A stretch of 8,982 nt of DNA from NCBI GenBank assembly GCA_030587525.1, contig JAUQYW010000242.1, forward strand, positions 1 to 8,982. Direction: 5' to 3'. The notes below the pieces were generated by a model, which was not told the DNA's origin, ran no database searches, and saw only the letters and a program-made list of their open reading frames with translations. Numbering within the stretch: position 1 is the first letter of the stretch; every line of letters begins with the position of its first letter. The translations under genes and the position numbers were made by a program. Below, piece after piece: positions 1 through 4,441 of the stretch. Source of the stretch: Candidatus Sigynarchaeota archaeon. Lineage in GTDB: Archaea; Asgardarchaeota; Lokiarchaeia; Sigynarchaeales; Sigynarchaeaceae.

Positions 1-2
1 GG

Positions 3-224
3 AAGTGTCCAAGATGCAAAGGTGAAGGTCTGGTCGTGCACGCGGCCCTGGACCATGACAAGGTCGCCGCCTTGTTCAAGGAACAAGAGGAATCCCGCTC
101 GGACCCCGACACGTTCTCCGAGGAATTCTCCAAGGAGCTCAGGGAAGCCGAGGACGAGGTTAAAAAGGGCAAGTCTATCACGCGGGATGAGCTCTCGAAA
201 AGGATGGAATCCTGGAAGGAATGA
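3..224 (+). CDS. 3' end of a small protein with a CxxCxGxG zinc-type motif (partial)
   Basis: The reading frame is already open at the first base of the window, so the N-terminus lies outside. The visible part begins K-C-P-R-C-K-G-E-G, an exact CxxCxGxG motif as found in DnaJ-type zinc centres. A second cysteine pair, needed to bind the metal, would have to lie upstream. The rest is a highly charged, probably helical tail (EEFSKELREAEDEVKKGKS, then DELSKRMESWKE) rich in Glu and Lys. Such tails occur in small regulators and antitoxins, but there is no specific match. A GTG at 36 could serve as an internal start, but it would cut off the cysteines and has no Shine-Dalgarno. The TGA at 222-224 overlaps the next gene's possible start. 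Coding is fairly certain because of frame continuity and the downstream coupled gene; function is unknown. Confidence 0.6.
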   Translation, partial: KCPRCKGEGLVVHAALDHDKVAALFKEQEESRSDPDTFSEEFSKELREAEDEVKKGKSITRDELSKRMESWKE

Positions 225-226
225 TC

Positions 227-343
227 ATGGCAGTAGAGATCAAGATCGTGGTGACGGTGATGAACGGGCTCGAGTTCGCGTACCGCATGCGGATCGAGCG
301 CGCTGGTGACATCGTGACGTATTCCATCGATGCCGCCGAATGA
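227..343 (+). CDS. Small hypothetical protein, 38-40 aa
   Basis: This very short gene follows the previous one without a gap. Two in-frame ATGs are possible: 221, overlapping the upstream stop as ATGA, and 227. I chose 227 because GGAAGGA at 214-220 then sits 6 nt upstream, a normal Shine-Dalgarno distance. The protein reads MAVEIKIVVTVMNGLEF, then YRMRIERAGDIVTYSIDAAE. The alternating hydrophobic pattern suggests a small beta-sheet protein; it has no cysteines and no membrane segment. It ends just before a T-run, so it is the last gene of its operon. I do not recognise a family. Support is position, Shine-Dalgarno and terminator rather than similarity. Confidence 0.5.
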   Translation: MAVEIKIVVTVMNGLEFAYRMRIERAGDIVTYSIDAAE

Positions 344-347
344 ACTC

Positions 348-359
348 TTTCTTTTTTTT
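348..359 (+). terminator. T-rich archaeal-type terminator
   Basis: TTTCTTTTTTT begins 5 nt after the TGA at 341-343, with no GC-rich stem before it. T-runs of this kind terminate archaeal RNA polymerase. It closes the operon entering from the left edge and separates it from the hairpin array. Confidence 0.55.
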
Positions 360-374
360 ATCTTGTTGGCCAGG

Positions 375-562
375 AATCAAAGGGGTAACTTTTGCCTATT
401 TGATTTTTGTTGATTTTAAGAACCAGGAGAATAATTGGCCAGGAATTAATGGGATAACTTTTGTCCCATTAATTTCCAGCCCGGAAATCAAACACGTAAC
501 TCTTGCGTAATTGATTCTGGTGATCTTCAAAAATCAAAGGTGCAACTCTTGCACCTTTGTTT
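375..562. repeat. Array of four hairpins with constant tip and covarying stems
   Basis: There are four consecutive inverted repeats, each with 11-nt arms around a 9-nt constant core YAACTYTTG. H1: arms 375-385 and 395-405, core TAACTTTTG. H2: arms 444-454 (AATTAATGGGA) and 464-474 (TCCCATTAATT), a perfect match that extends outward as GGC/GCC to 437-481. H3: arms 486-496 and 506-516, core TAACTCTTG. H4: arms 532-542 and 552-562, core CAACTCTTG. Within the core, YAA pairs with TTG around a CTY triloop: T-G wobbles in H1-H3 and C-G in H4. The arms differ between copies yet stay complementary, apart from one or two mismatches each in H1, H3 and H4. This is the signature of selection for structure. 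Whether it acts as RNA or as a DNA cruciform cannot be told from the sequence. Confidence 0.75.
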
Positions 563-704
563 CCTTGGCCTACAGTCAGGAGCAGCCCGGGCGGATTATA
601 GTAAGCAGAGCCAAGGTCTTGTTAGGGCTCCACGTGGGCAAGGGCATAGGCGTGGTTGTCATGGAAAACCTGGAAAAAAAGTGGCAGGTGTACCAGGCGT
701 CTAT

Positions 705-858
705 CTCGTGGGAGCTATCGGCGTCTCGGGAAGGTATACCTTTCTGTGGACCAAGGGAAGGTATACCATCTTGGATCCACGCTATCTCGTGCGAGCTAGG
801 CCTTCTGGCTCGTGAGAGCTATTTCGTGCGAGCTAGACTTTCTGGCTCGTGAGAGCTA
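705..858. repeat. Five copies of YTCGTGNGAGCTA (iteron-like), including a 37-bp tandem repeat
   Basis: The 13-bp element YTCGTGNGAGCTA occurs at 705-717, 786-798, 809-821, 823-835 and 846-858, all in the same orientation. The last four come from a tandem duplication of a 37-bp unit (784-820 and 821-857) that differs at three positions. The core is itself a short dyad, CTCG-TG-CGAG, in the copy at 786. Repeated, same-orientation, near-identical sites are typical of initiator-binding iterons or operator arrays. No adjacent promoter is obvious. Confidence 0.65.
728..767. repeat. Direct repeat GGGAAGGTATACC containing palindrome GGTATACC
   Basis: The 13-mer GGGAAGGTATACC occurs at 728-740 and 755-767. 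Each copy ends in the perfect 8-bp palindrome GGTATACC. Centre-to-centre spacing is 27 bp, roughly two and a half helical turns. The pair lies inside the iteron-like cluster, between its first and second copies, and looks like a second protein-binding element. Confidence 0.5.
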
Positions 859-950
859 GGTTATCGAGACATCCCGAATCGTGATGGCAACCGGGGCTGG
901 ATTCCCGGGAGATCGATCCTGGTTGAGTTGAGCTCCCAGGTGGGAAAAGT

Positions 951-1008
951 CATACTTTTCGCCACGGAAGTATGATGAACCTGCTTCGAACCTTGGTTTC
1001 TAGAAACC
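951..1008. repeat. Two adjacent dyads: CATACTT/AAGTATG and GGTTTCTAGAAACC
   Basis: A 7-bp inverted repeat CATACTT (951-957) / AAGTATG (968-974) surrounds a 10-nt loop. It is followed by a perfect 14-bp palindrome GGTTTCTAGAAACC at 995-1008. Just upstream, CAACC (888-892) and GGTTG (921-925) flank TTCCCGGGA. No gene overlaps these, so they are likely binding sites or structural elements of the same control region. Confidence 0.45.
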
Positions 1009-1061
1009 TGAGAAAGAATCGCGGTGATAAGAGCCATCGGCGCCCTTTTCGCCTGGAAAAC

Positions 1062-1086
1062 GGCGGGATAACTTTTAGCCCGCGCC
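1062..1086. repeat. Fifth, dispersed copy of the constant-tip hairpin
   Basis: GGGATAACTTTTAGCCC (1065-1081) repeats the tip of the 375-562 array, about 500 bp away. Here the core is TAA-CTT-TTA, so the closing pair is T-A rather than the T-G or C-G seen in the array. GGG pairs with CCC, and the outer GGC (1062-1064) pairs with GCC (1084-1086) past a 2-nt bulge. This stem is GC-rich, unlike the AT-rich arms of copies 1-3. Confidence 0.55.
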
Positions 1087-1169
1087 ATAGTCCCGCGTGG
1101 TCATTATCGTGCAGCCAGGGCTCCATGACACGCTAGGCGCCCCGAACGCGATGGGTGAACGTTCTTATT

Positions 1170-1227
1170 ATAGTGTCCAATTTCCCACTATTCTCGGGTT
1201 TCCGTGGAGCTAATATTAATTATTAAT
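1170..1227. other. Inverted repeat plus A/T-only tract; possible DNA unwinding element
   Basis: ATAGTG (1170-1175) and CACTAT (1186-1191) form a 6-bp inverted repeat. Twenty bases further on, 1211-1227 consists only of A and T (TAATATTAATTATTAAT) inside otherwise GC-rich sequence. An easily melted tract next to repeat clusters fits an unwinding element, but a promoter box is also possible. There is no direct proof of either. Confidence 0.3.
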
Positions 1228-1241
1228 CGCCTATTCCATGG

Positions 1242-1466
1242 TCAAGCCAAGCCACCTGGTGAGAGGCCTTGCTGGTCGCTGGCCATGACCTGGGTTGCAT
1301 CGACGCGAGGTGGCATCTCTCCTTTCGGCGCCTTGGATGACGCCTTTGACTCATCAAGGTCAAGGCAATGGTCGTGAACCTGCTTGGGATCTTGATCGGG
1401 GAGGATCGCGATGGGAGATTGGCTTGCTGGGCGTGGGGGATGGAGCCAGACCTTGATGAGTGGCAT
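1242..1466 (-). CDS. Doubtful small ORF, 74 aa
   Basis: The ATG at 1466 opens a 74-codon frame (MPLIKVWLHPPRPASQSPIA and onward) ending at TGA 1242-1244. In favour: a possible TATA element CATAAATAA on the minus strand around 1521-1530 would start a transcript with a leader of about 30 nt, and the composition is not absurd for a protein. Against: no Shine-Dalgarno, Pro/Ser/Gln-rich low-information sequence, no recognisable domain, and a competing overlapping frame at 1223-1471 of equal length. It is listed because it is the only candidate gene in this stretch. I lean towards non-coding. Confidence 0.15.
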   Translation of the reverse strand: MPLIKVWLHPPRPASQSPIAILPDQDPKQVHDHCLDLDESKASSKAPKGEMPPRVDATQVMASDQQGLSPGGLA

Positions 1467-1595
1467 GGCACGCGTGCGGGAGTTGCGGGCAGATGCGGGG
1501 CTTGTTGAATGGTGAACGCGTTATTTATGATCGGATCCCGCGCCGCGGTCCAGGATCGGGGATCGAGATATCACCCTGCAAGGCCATCTTGCATC

Positions 1596-1609
1596 AATAA
1601 ATTAAAATA
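1596..1609 (+). promoter_or_regulatory. TATA box for the zinc-finger gene
   Basis: ATAAATTAAAATAG lies about 27-33 nt upstream of the ATG at 1636. With the usual archaeal spacing, transcription would begin around 1630-1633. The mRNA would then be leaderless or nearly so, which agrees with the absence of a Shine-Dalgarno close to the ATG. Confidence 0.5.
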
Positions 1610-1635
1610 GCATTCAAGGGAAAGTCAATATTGTT

Positions 1636-1881
1636 ATGGTGCTTAGCGAAGGGTACTATTTTTCAAAATTTCCCGAATGCAACCGGGTATGCCCGATATG
1701 CTTCCATCGGTTCAACACGCGGAATGCTTCCGATAACCACACTCGCACTTGTTCCTATGAATGCAGCCTCAAATGGAAGATTATCAATCCGCGCCAGAAA
1801 GAAAAACGCCGCGAGAAAGCCGATGCCTTGCTGTTGGAATGGAAGCATGAAATGCTTCAATTGCAGGAATGCATTGGTTGA
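1636..1881 (+). CDS. Small zinc-finger-like protein, 81 aa
   Basis: The protein has two parts. Residues 15-43 hold a probable zinc site: C19-P-I-C22, then H35, C39 and C43 (CPICFHRF ... HTRTCSYEC), with C15 as a spare ligand. The pattern CPxC...CSxEC followed by a basic helix (SLKWKIINPRQKEKRREK) resembles treble-clef fingers in archaeal and viral DNA-binding proteins and some HNH-type endonucleases. No nuclease residues are present, so a DNA-binding adaptor is more likely. Residues 48-78 are a charged amphipathic helix. A longer frame beginning at 1631 in another phase gives low-quality protein and is a shadow. The start follows from the TATA box at 1596-1609 and a leaderless transcript. It is convergent with the next gene; no T-run terminator is visible after its stop. 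Confidence 0.6.
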   Translation: MVLSEGYYFSKFPECNRVCPICFHRFNTRNASDNHTRTCSYECSLKWKIINPRQKEKRREKADALLLEWKHEMLQLQECIG

Positions 1882-1999
1882 ATCAACTACTCGAATGCGA
1901 GTTAGTCTACTCGAAAGTGGGTGGGTTCGCGGACCTTGGGCTTGCTCTATAATGCATCTAGTGAAGGGGCTTGCTAGGAGATGACGGGGGCATGACATC

Positions 2000-3007
2000 T
2001 TATTCATCAAAATCAAATAAATGTCCCATTTTTGAATGGTGTATGGGCTTTTCACGCTTTGATGGTTCACCGATGATTTCTGGGAAGTCCAACACTCCAA
2101 TTCGCAAGGCCACGTGGATATTATCGTGATCTATGAACCCGTGGATTTTTGTAACTACATCACCGATAAGATTTTGATCATAATAATCAGCCAGCAGGAA
2201 TATTTTCGCTTGGTCATAAAAATCGTGAAAATCGAACATTCTAATGCGGCCAAAATCTGCAAGGAAGATATCGCCTTCTACTTTTTCGAACCTCTTTCCC
2301 TTGTTTCTCTTGTCATTCAAGTCCAGGTACTCTAGCTGATAACGCAGATAAACTTCAAGGAATCGTGACAACGCAGATGGTGAGATCAGAACGATTTTTA
2401 TCACACGTTCAAAATAAGGTGGATTCTCGGTCAGCATCAACATCCAATCTTCATAAGTGGATTTTAGGTCGGCTTTGAAAGTCTCGGATTCAGGAATGTC
2501 TCTAATCTCTTGTTTCAAATAGCTTTTGAAGTGCTCGTTTAATTTCCCATAAACGGAAACGATATCCTTCATCACGCTCTTGAAAAATGGCGATTCCACG
2601 AATAGCGATAGAAAATCATTCTGGGACATCGCGGAACCGGAGAAATACTCTCGCAAGGCCCGATTTATTTTCAACAAGATCTTGTAGATCTCGTGCAATT
2701 TCAAAGGATCCAATGCAAAATATCGGAGATCAGGCGTGGGCCCGTTATCAACCTTTCGGTCTTTTGTAAAAACCGCCGTGTTCTTTTTTATTCTCGAGAA
2801 AGCCTTCATTAACGATATTGCATCATCATCCGTTCCGAAAGTCTTGTAAAATGGACGGATATCATGCTCCGATAAGAACACTATCTTTTTTTTCAATACA
2901 ATATCAACGATTTCAGAAAGATAGTGTTCCTTGCCATCAAGCATCGTCACGAGCATGAGTGCCATTCTTTTTTGTTGTGGATCCAATGACTTCTGAATCT
3001 CGTGCAT
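2000..3007 (-). CDS. Orphan protein of 335 aa, possible winged-helix N-terminus
   Basis: I do not recognise this family. From the ATG at 3007 the protein starts MHEIQKSLDPQQKRMALMLV. The first ~95 residues could form a winged helix: a helix with KRMALMLVTML, then YLSEIVDIVLKKK, then a basic region up to KKNTAVFTKDRK. The rest is alpha-helical and aromatic-rich (FLSLFVESPFFKSVMKDIV; FLEVYLRYQLEYLDL), ending with an Asp-rich section (FDFHDFYDQAKIFLLADYYD). It has no signal peptide or membrane segment. The frame stays open to a GTG at 3061 (353 aa), with another ATG at 3019. I prefer 3007 because TTTATA at 3032-3037 falls exactly 25-30 nt upstream, implying a leaderless transcript. The gene is visibly richer in A and T than the 3430-4420 genes, suggesting separate ancestry. 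A regulator of the divergent operon is plausible but inferred only from position. Confidence 0.7.
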   Translation of the reverse strand: MHEIQKSLDPQQKRMALMLVTMLDGKEHYLSEIVDIVLKKKIVFLSEHDIRPFYKTFGTDDDAISLMKAFSRIKKNTAVFTKDRKVDNGPTPDLRYFALDPLKLHEIYKILLKINRALREYFSGSAMSQNDFLSLFVESPFFKSVMKDIVSVYGKLNEHFKSYLKQEIRDIPESETFKADLKSTYEDWMLMLTENPPYFERVIKIVLISPSALSRFLEVYLRYQLEYLDLNDKRNKGKRFEKVEGDIFLADFGRIRMFDFHDFYDQAKIFLLADYYDQNLIGDVVTKIHGFIDHDNIHVALRIGVLDFPEIIGEPSKREKPIHHSKMGHLFDFDE

Positions 3008-3031
3008 AGGTAAAGACATGGCATAAGTACC

Positions 3032-3037
3032 TATAAA
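3032..3037 (-). promoter_or_regulatory. TATA box of the 335-aa gene
   Basis: On the minus strand this reads TTTATA. Its first base is 30 nt and its last 25 nt before the A of the ATG at 3007, the standard archaeal TATA-to-start distance for a leaderless transcript. It lies inside the longer GTG-started frame, which is why I favour the shorter protein. Confidence 0.45.
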
Positions 3038-3077
3038 CCCAACTTGCCCGCGTCTAGCCACGAGTCATGCGATAAGT

Positions 3078-3142
3078 CTAGTAATCGCAAAAACGATATG
3101 ATTTTGCGACTAGTCCCCGTTTTCAAGGCTCTTTGCGACCAG
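3078..3142. promoter_or_regulatory. Operator-like TTTGCGA sites between divergent genes
   Basis: CTAGTaatCGCAAAA (3078-3092) and TTTTGCGACTAG (3102-3113) form an inverted repeat with 12 matching pairs and a 3-nt bulge. A further direct copy, TTTGCGACCAG, lies at 3132-3142, 29 bp after TTTGCGACTAG (3103-3113). The last copy ends 3 nt before the TATA box at 3146, so a bound protein would cover the BRE/TATA region and repress the rightward operon. The inverted pair lies about 65-105 bp upstream of the leftward start at 3007. Confidence 0.6.
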
Positions 3143-3145
3143 GTG

Positions 3146-3153
3146 TTTATATA
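3146..3153 (+). promoter_or_regulatory. TATA box of the small-gene operon
   Basis: TTTATATA is a strong archaeal TATA element. Expected transcription start is around 3173-3178, giving a leader of about 28 nt that contains a GGTGA Shine-Dalgarno at 3193-3197, 6 nt before the ATG at 3204. Confidence 0.65.
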
Positions 3154-3203
3154 TCACTTTTACTATGTCAATGATCAAATCAGCAAGAAACGGGTGAAAA
3201 AAC

Positions 3204-3431
3204 ATGATGCTTGATTTTGGAAAACGCAAGCCGTTCCGGTTTCACAAGGCACGGGCTTTAATATTACCCGCATTTTGGGTTCATCAATTTTTACCTGATG
3301 AAAACTCAAAAGTCATGGTCACGGGTAATGATAAAGAGCTGATCATCAAGATCGTGGATACACCGATCGCGTGCGGGCCTGGTAGCCCCGGGGCACCCGC
3401 ACAAAACACGAAAACAAAAAGCGAGGTCTAA
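3204..3431 (+). CDS. Small AbrB-like beta-rich protein, 75 aa
   Basis: This is the first gene of the operon, with GGTGA at 3193-3197 placed 6 nt before the ATG at 3204; an ATG at 3207 is a near-equivalent alternative. Residues 11-52 (FRFHKARALILPAFWVHQFL, then KVMVTGNDKELIIKIVD) follow the pattern of AbrB/SpoVT-type swapped-hairpin DNA-binding domains: a strand with basic residues, a LP-x-W helix, then two strands with a Gly-Asn turn. This is a pattern match, not a confident homology call. The tail from residue 53 (CGPGSPGAPAQNTKTKSEV) is Pro/Gly-rich and probably disordered. Its place right behind the operator region suggests autoregulation. A non-regulatory small beta-protein is the alternative. 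Confidence 0.55.
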   Translation: MMLDFGKRKPFRFHKARALILPAFWVHQFLPDENSKVMVTGNDKELIIKIVDTPIACGPGSPGAPAQNTKTKSEV

Positions 3432-3433
3432 TC

Positions 3434-3514
3434 ATGGGCAAGCTCGCGTGTTGCTGCGTGGTCATGGTCGTCATCGTCATGGTCTATCTAACCAAGGCCT
3501 GGGGATGGTGGTAA
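3434..3514 (+). CDS. 26-aa single-span membrane peptide
   Basis: The ATG at 3434 is 2 nt after the previous stop and is preceded by GAGGT (3423-3427) at a 6-nt distance. The peptide, MGKLACCCVVMVVIVMVYLT then KAWGWW, is a nearly perfect membrane helix (residues 4-19). It has a triple cysteine at the presumed cytoplasmic end, one Lys on either side and an aromatic WGWW anchor. Tryptophan clusters at membrane interfaces and short hydrophobic spans are typical of virus- and plasmid-encoded membrane peptides such as holin-like, toxin-like or accessory proteins; which one cannot be told. Its stop (3512-3514) is 2 nt before the next start. Tight packing and its own Shine-Dalgarno argue for real translation despite its small size. 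Confidence 0.5.
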   Translation: MGKLACCCVVMVVIVMVYLTKAWGWW

Positions 3515-3516
3515 GC

Positions 3517-3768
3517 ATGCTTAGCATCACGATCCTCGAGCTCTTGCACGCCGCGATGAAGCCGCTCACCACGGCCGCGATCTCCCGGGTTCTTGGCGTG
3601 GACCAGTACTCGATCAAGCGCATTCTCTCGATCTTGAGGCACCGGAACGCGGTGGATTGCGTTTGCATCCATCGCGAGTTGATCTGGTGGTCCATCCCGG
3701 GGACGCGAACCCTGGCGGTCTCGATGGAGAAATGGCCTGGAGTCGACGCTAGATCGGAGGGTGAATGA
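3517..3768 (+). CDS. Winged-helix DNA-binding protein, 83 aa
   Basis: From ATG 3517 the protein is almost entirely one winged-helix domain: helix 1 SITILELLHAAM (3-14), helix 2 TTAAISRVLG (18-27), recognition helix DQYSIKRILSILRHRNAV (29-46), then the wing strands DCVCIHRELIWWSIPGT (47-63). The spacing is that of small MarR/ArsR-like regulators in archaea and archaeal viruses. It is probably a DNA-binding transcription factor acting as a dimer. The frame is open back to 3448, but the upstream part would overlap the membrane peptide gene; GGTGGT at 3507-3512 supports 3517, and ATG 3505 is an alternative. Its TGA overlaps the next gene's start codons, indicating translational coupling. Confidence 0.65.
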   Translation: MLSITILELLHAAMKPLTTAAISRVLGVDQYSIKRILSILRHRNAVDCVCIHRELIWWSIPGTRTLAVSMEKWPGVDARSEGE

Positions 3769-4175
3769 TGGTTAAAATAAATGACATGACCAGGCGGCTC
3801 GGGATTCTCAACAGAGCATGCCCCCTCCCATTACCATCGTTCTCGGATCGCCATGACGACGTGACATACACGGTGGTACCGCGCTTGGCAAGATATGATG
3901 GCGAATTTACCTTCACGACCTTCATAGTCCAGTCCTGGCTCGAAGGGAATGGATGGAAGCCTCACGATGCAACCTTCTCGCAAGTGCCAATTACCCAGTT
4001 CGAGACCTTGCGGGCCATGGCAAAGAACGCCGCGTTGATGATGCTCAACGCGACCAGGAACCGCGAATCAGCCGAGCTTGTCATGAAGACCTTGACAGCC
4101 GATGTTCTGAACGAGCTCGATGAATTCAAGGAAGCCGTGAAAAGGGGCAAGCTCCAGCTGCAGGGTGAATCGTGA
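3768..4175 (+). CDS. Hypothetical protein, 135 aa
   Basis: The ATG at 3768 shares its A with the previous TGA (TGATG), with GGAGG at 3756-3760 seven nt upstream; ATG 3765 would be too close to the Shine-Dalgarno. I do not recognise the family. Residues 30-75 look like a small beta/alpha unit (DVTYTVVPRLARYDGEFTFT, then TFIVQSWLEGNGWKPHDATF). Residues 76-125 are helical, with a hydrophobic stretch around LRAMAKNAALMMLNA. The end DEFKEAVKRGKLQLQ loosely resembles the EAEDEVKKGKS tail of the protein at the window's left edge, which may mean a shared interaction helix. No signal peptide and no clear catalytic motif. The next gene starts on its stop codon. Confidence 0.6.
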   Translation: MVKINDMTRRLGILNRACPLPLPSFSDRHDDVTYTVVPRLARYDGEFTFTTFIVQSWLEGNGWKPHDATFSQVPITQFETLRAMAKNAALMMLNATRNRESAELVMKTLTADVLNELDEFKEAVKRGKLQLQGES

Positions 4176-4423
4176 TGAAGCCGGGAAAAACTTTGCACCT
4201 GCCAAGTGCCGAGATCGGGCGGCGTAGCAAGGCTGCAAGGCACACCAGGCACACCAGGCAGCGAAGCTCCTACTTGCGTCGCTATGTCCACAAGGAACAA
4301 TACGATCAGCTCGTTGCCATCGCTGACGCGCTGGACATGACCACGACGCAGGCCCTCGGCATCGTGATCGATGCCCAATACCAGGACATGGCCAGGGCAG
4401 GAGAGTTTAGGGAAAAGGATTAG
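4175..4423 (+). CDS. Ribbon-helix-helix-like small protein, 82 aa
   Basis: The start overlaps the upstream stop as TGATG. GGTGA at 4164-4168 is 6 nt before the ATG at 4175; the GTG at 4172 is in frame but less well placed. Residues 1-32 are basic and probably flexible, including an RHTRHTR segment made by a 9-nt tandem repeat. Residues 33-70 fit a ribbon-helix-helix: strand YLRRYVH, helix A KEQYDQLVAIADAL, turn DMT, helix B TTQALGIVIDAQYQ. This is the layout of CopG/Arc-like DNA-binding dimers, where the strand residues contact the major groove. A role as autoregulator, copy-number control or antitoxin would fit; no toxin gene is next to it. The call rests on pattern only. Confidence 0.55.
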   Translation: MKPGKTLHLPSAEIGRRSKAARHTRHTRQRSSYLRRYVHKEQYDQLVAIADALDMTTTQALGIVIDAQYQDMARAGEFREKD

Positions 4424-4441
4424 CAGAGGTAGGAATGCATC

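Larger units (their letters stand above)
344..1635. other. Gene-poor, structure-rich region; possible origin or control region
   Basis: About 1.3 kb holds no convincing gene. Open frames at 511-852 (+), 540-815 (+) and 861-1088 (-) run through repeats or hairpins and lack Shine-Dalgarno motifs. From left to right the region contains the hairpin array, an iteron-like repeat cluster (705-858), paired GGTATACC palindromes, further dyads at 888-1008, a fifth hairpin (1062-1086), an ATAGTG/CACTAT inverted repeat (1170-1191) and an A/T-only tract (1211-1227). The stretch 1230-1590 has no repeat I can support; one weak minus-strand frame lies there. Iterons plus dyads plus an A/T tract recall plasmid and viral replication origins, but this is inference only. 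Confidence 0.4.

Noticed and set aside
375..562. CRISPR array
   Set aside because: Only the 9-nt core is constant, arms differ between copies, and spacing is irregular (about 69, 42 and 46 bp between centres). There are no identical repeats and no unique spacers of uniform length.
375..562. Integron attC sites
   Set aside because: The hairpins contain an AAC in the tip, but the conserved outer core (GTTRRRY with its complement) is missing and there are no cassettes between copies.
511..852. 113-aa ORF on the + strand
   Set aside because: It runs through hairpin copy 4 and the tandem repeats, has no Shine-Dalgarno or promoter, and its protein simply echoes the DNA repeats.
980..1010. tRNA T-arm (minus strand GGTTCGAAG)
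   Set aside because: The bases flanking the loop do not form a 5-bp stem and no acceptor, D or anticodon arm is present.
861..1088. 75-aa ORF on the minus strand
   Set aside because: It overlaps several dyads and the fifth hairpin, with no start signals and no recognisable protein pattern.
1938..1975. Direct repeat GGGCTTGCT (1938-1946, 1967-1975) as a regulatory or att site
   Set aside because: Two 9-mers without any other symmetry, promoter or boundary sign; could be chance.
1631..1984. 117-aa ORF on the + strand
   Set aside because: A different phase over the zinc-finger gene; it lacks the cysteine pattern and a sensible start.
1663..2100. 145-aa ORF on the minus strand
   Set aside because: Antisense to the zinc-finger gene and to the end of the 335-aa gene. 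Its quality comes from the opposite frame; no promoter or Shine-Dalgarno.
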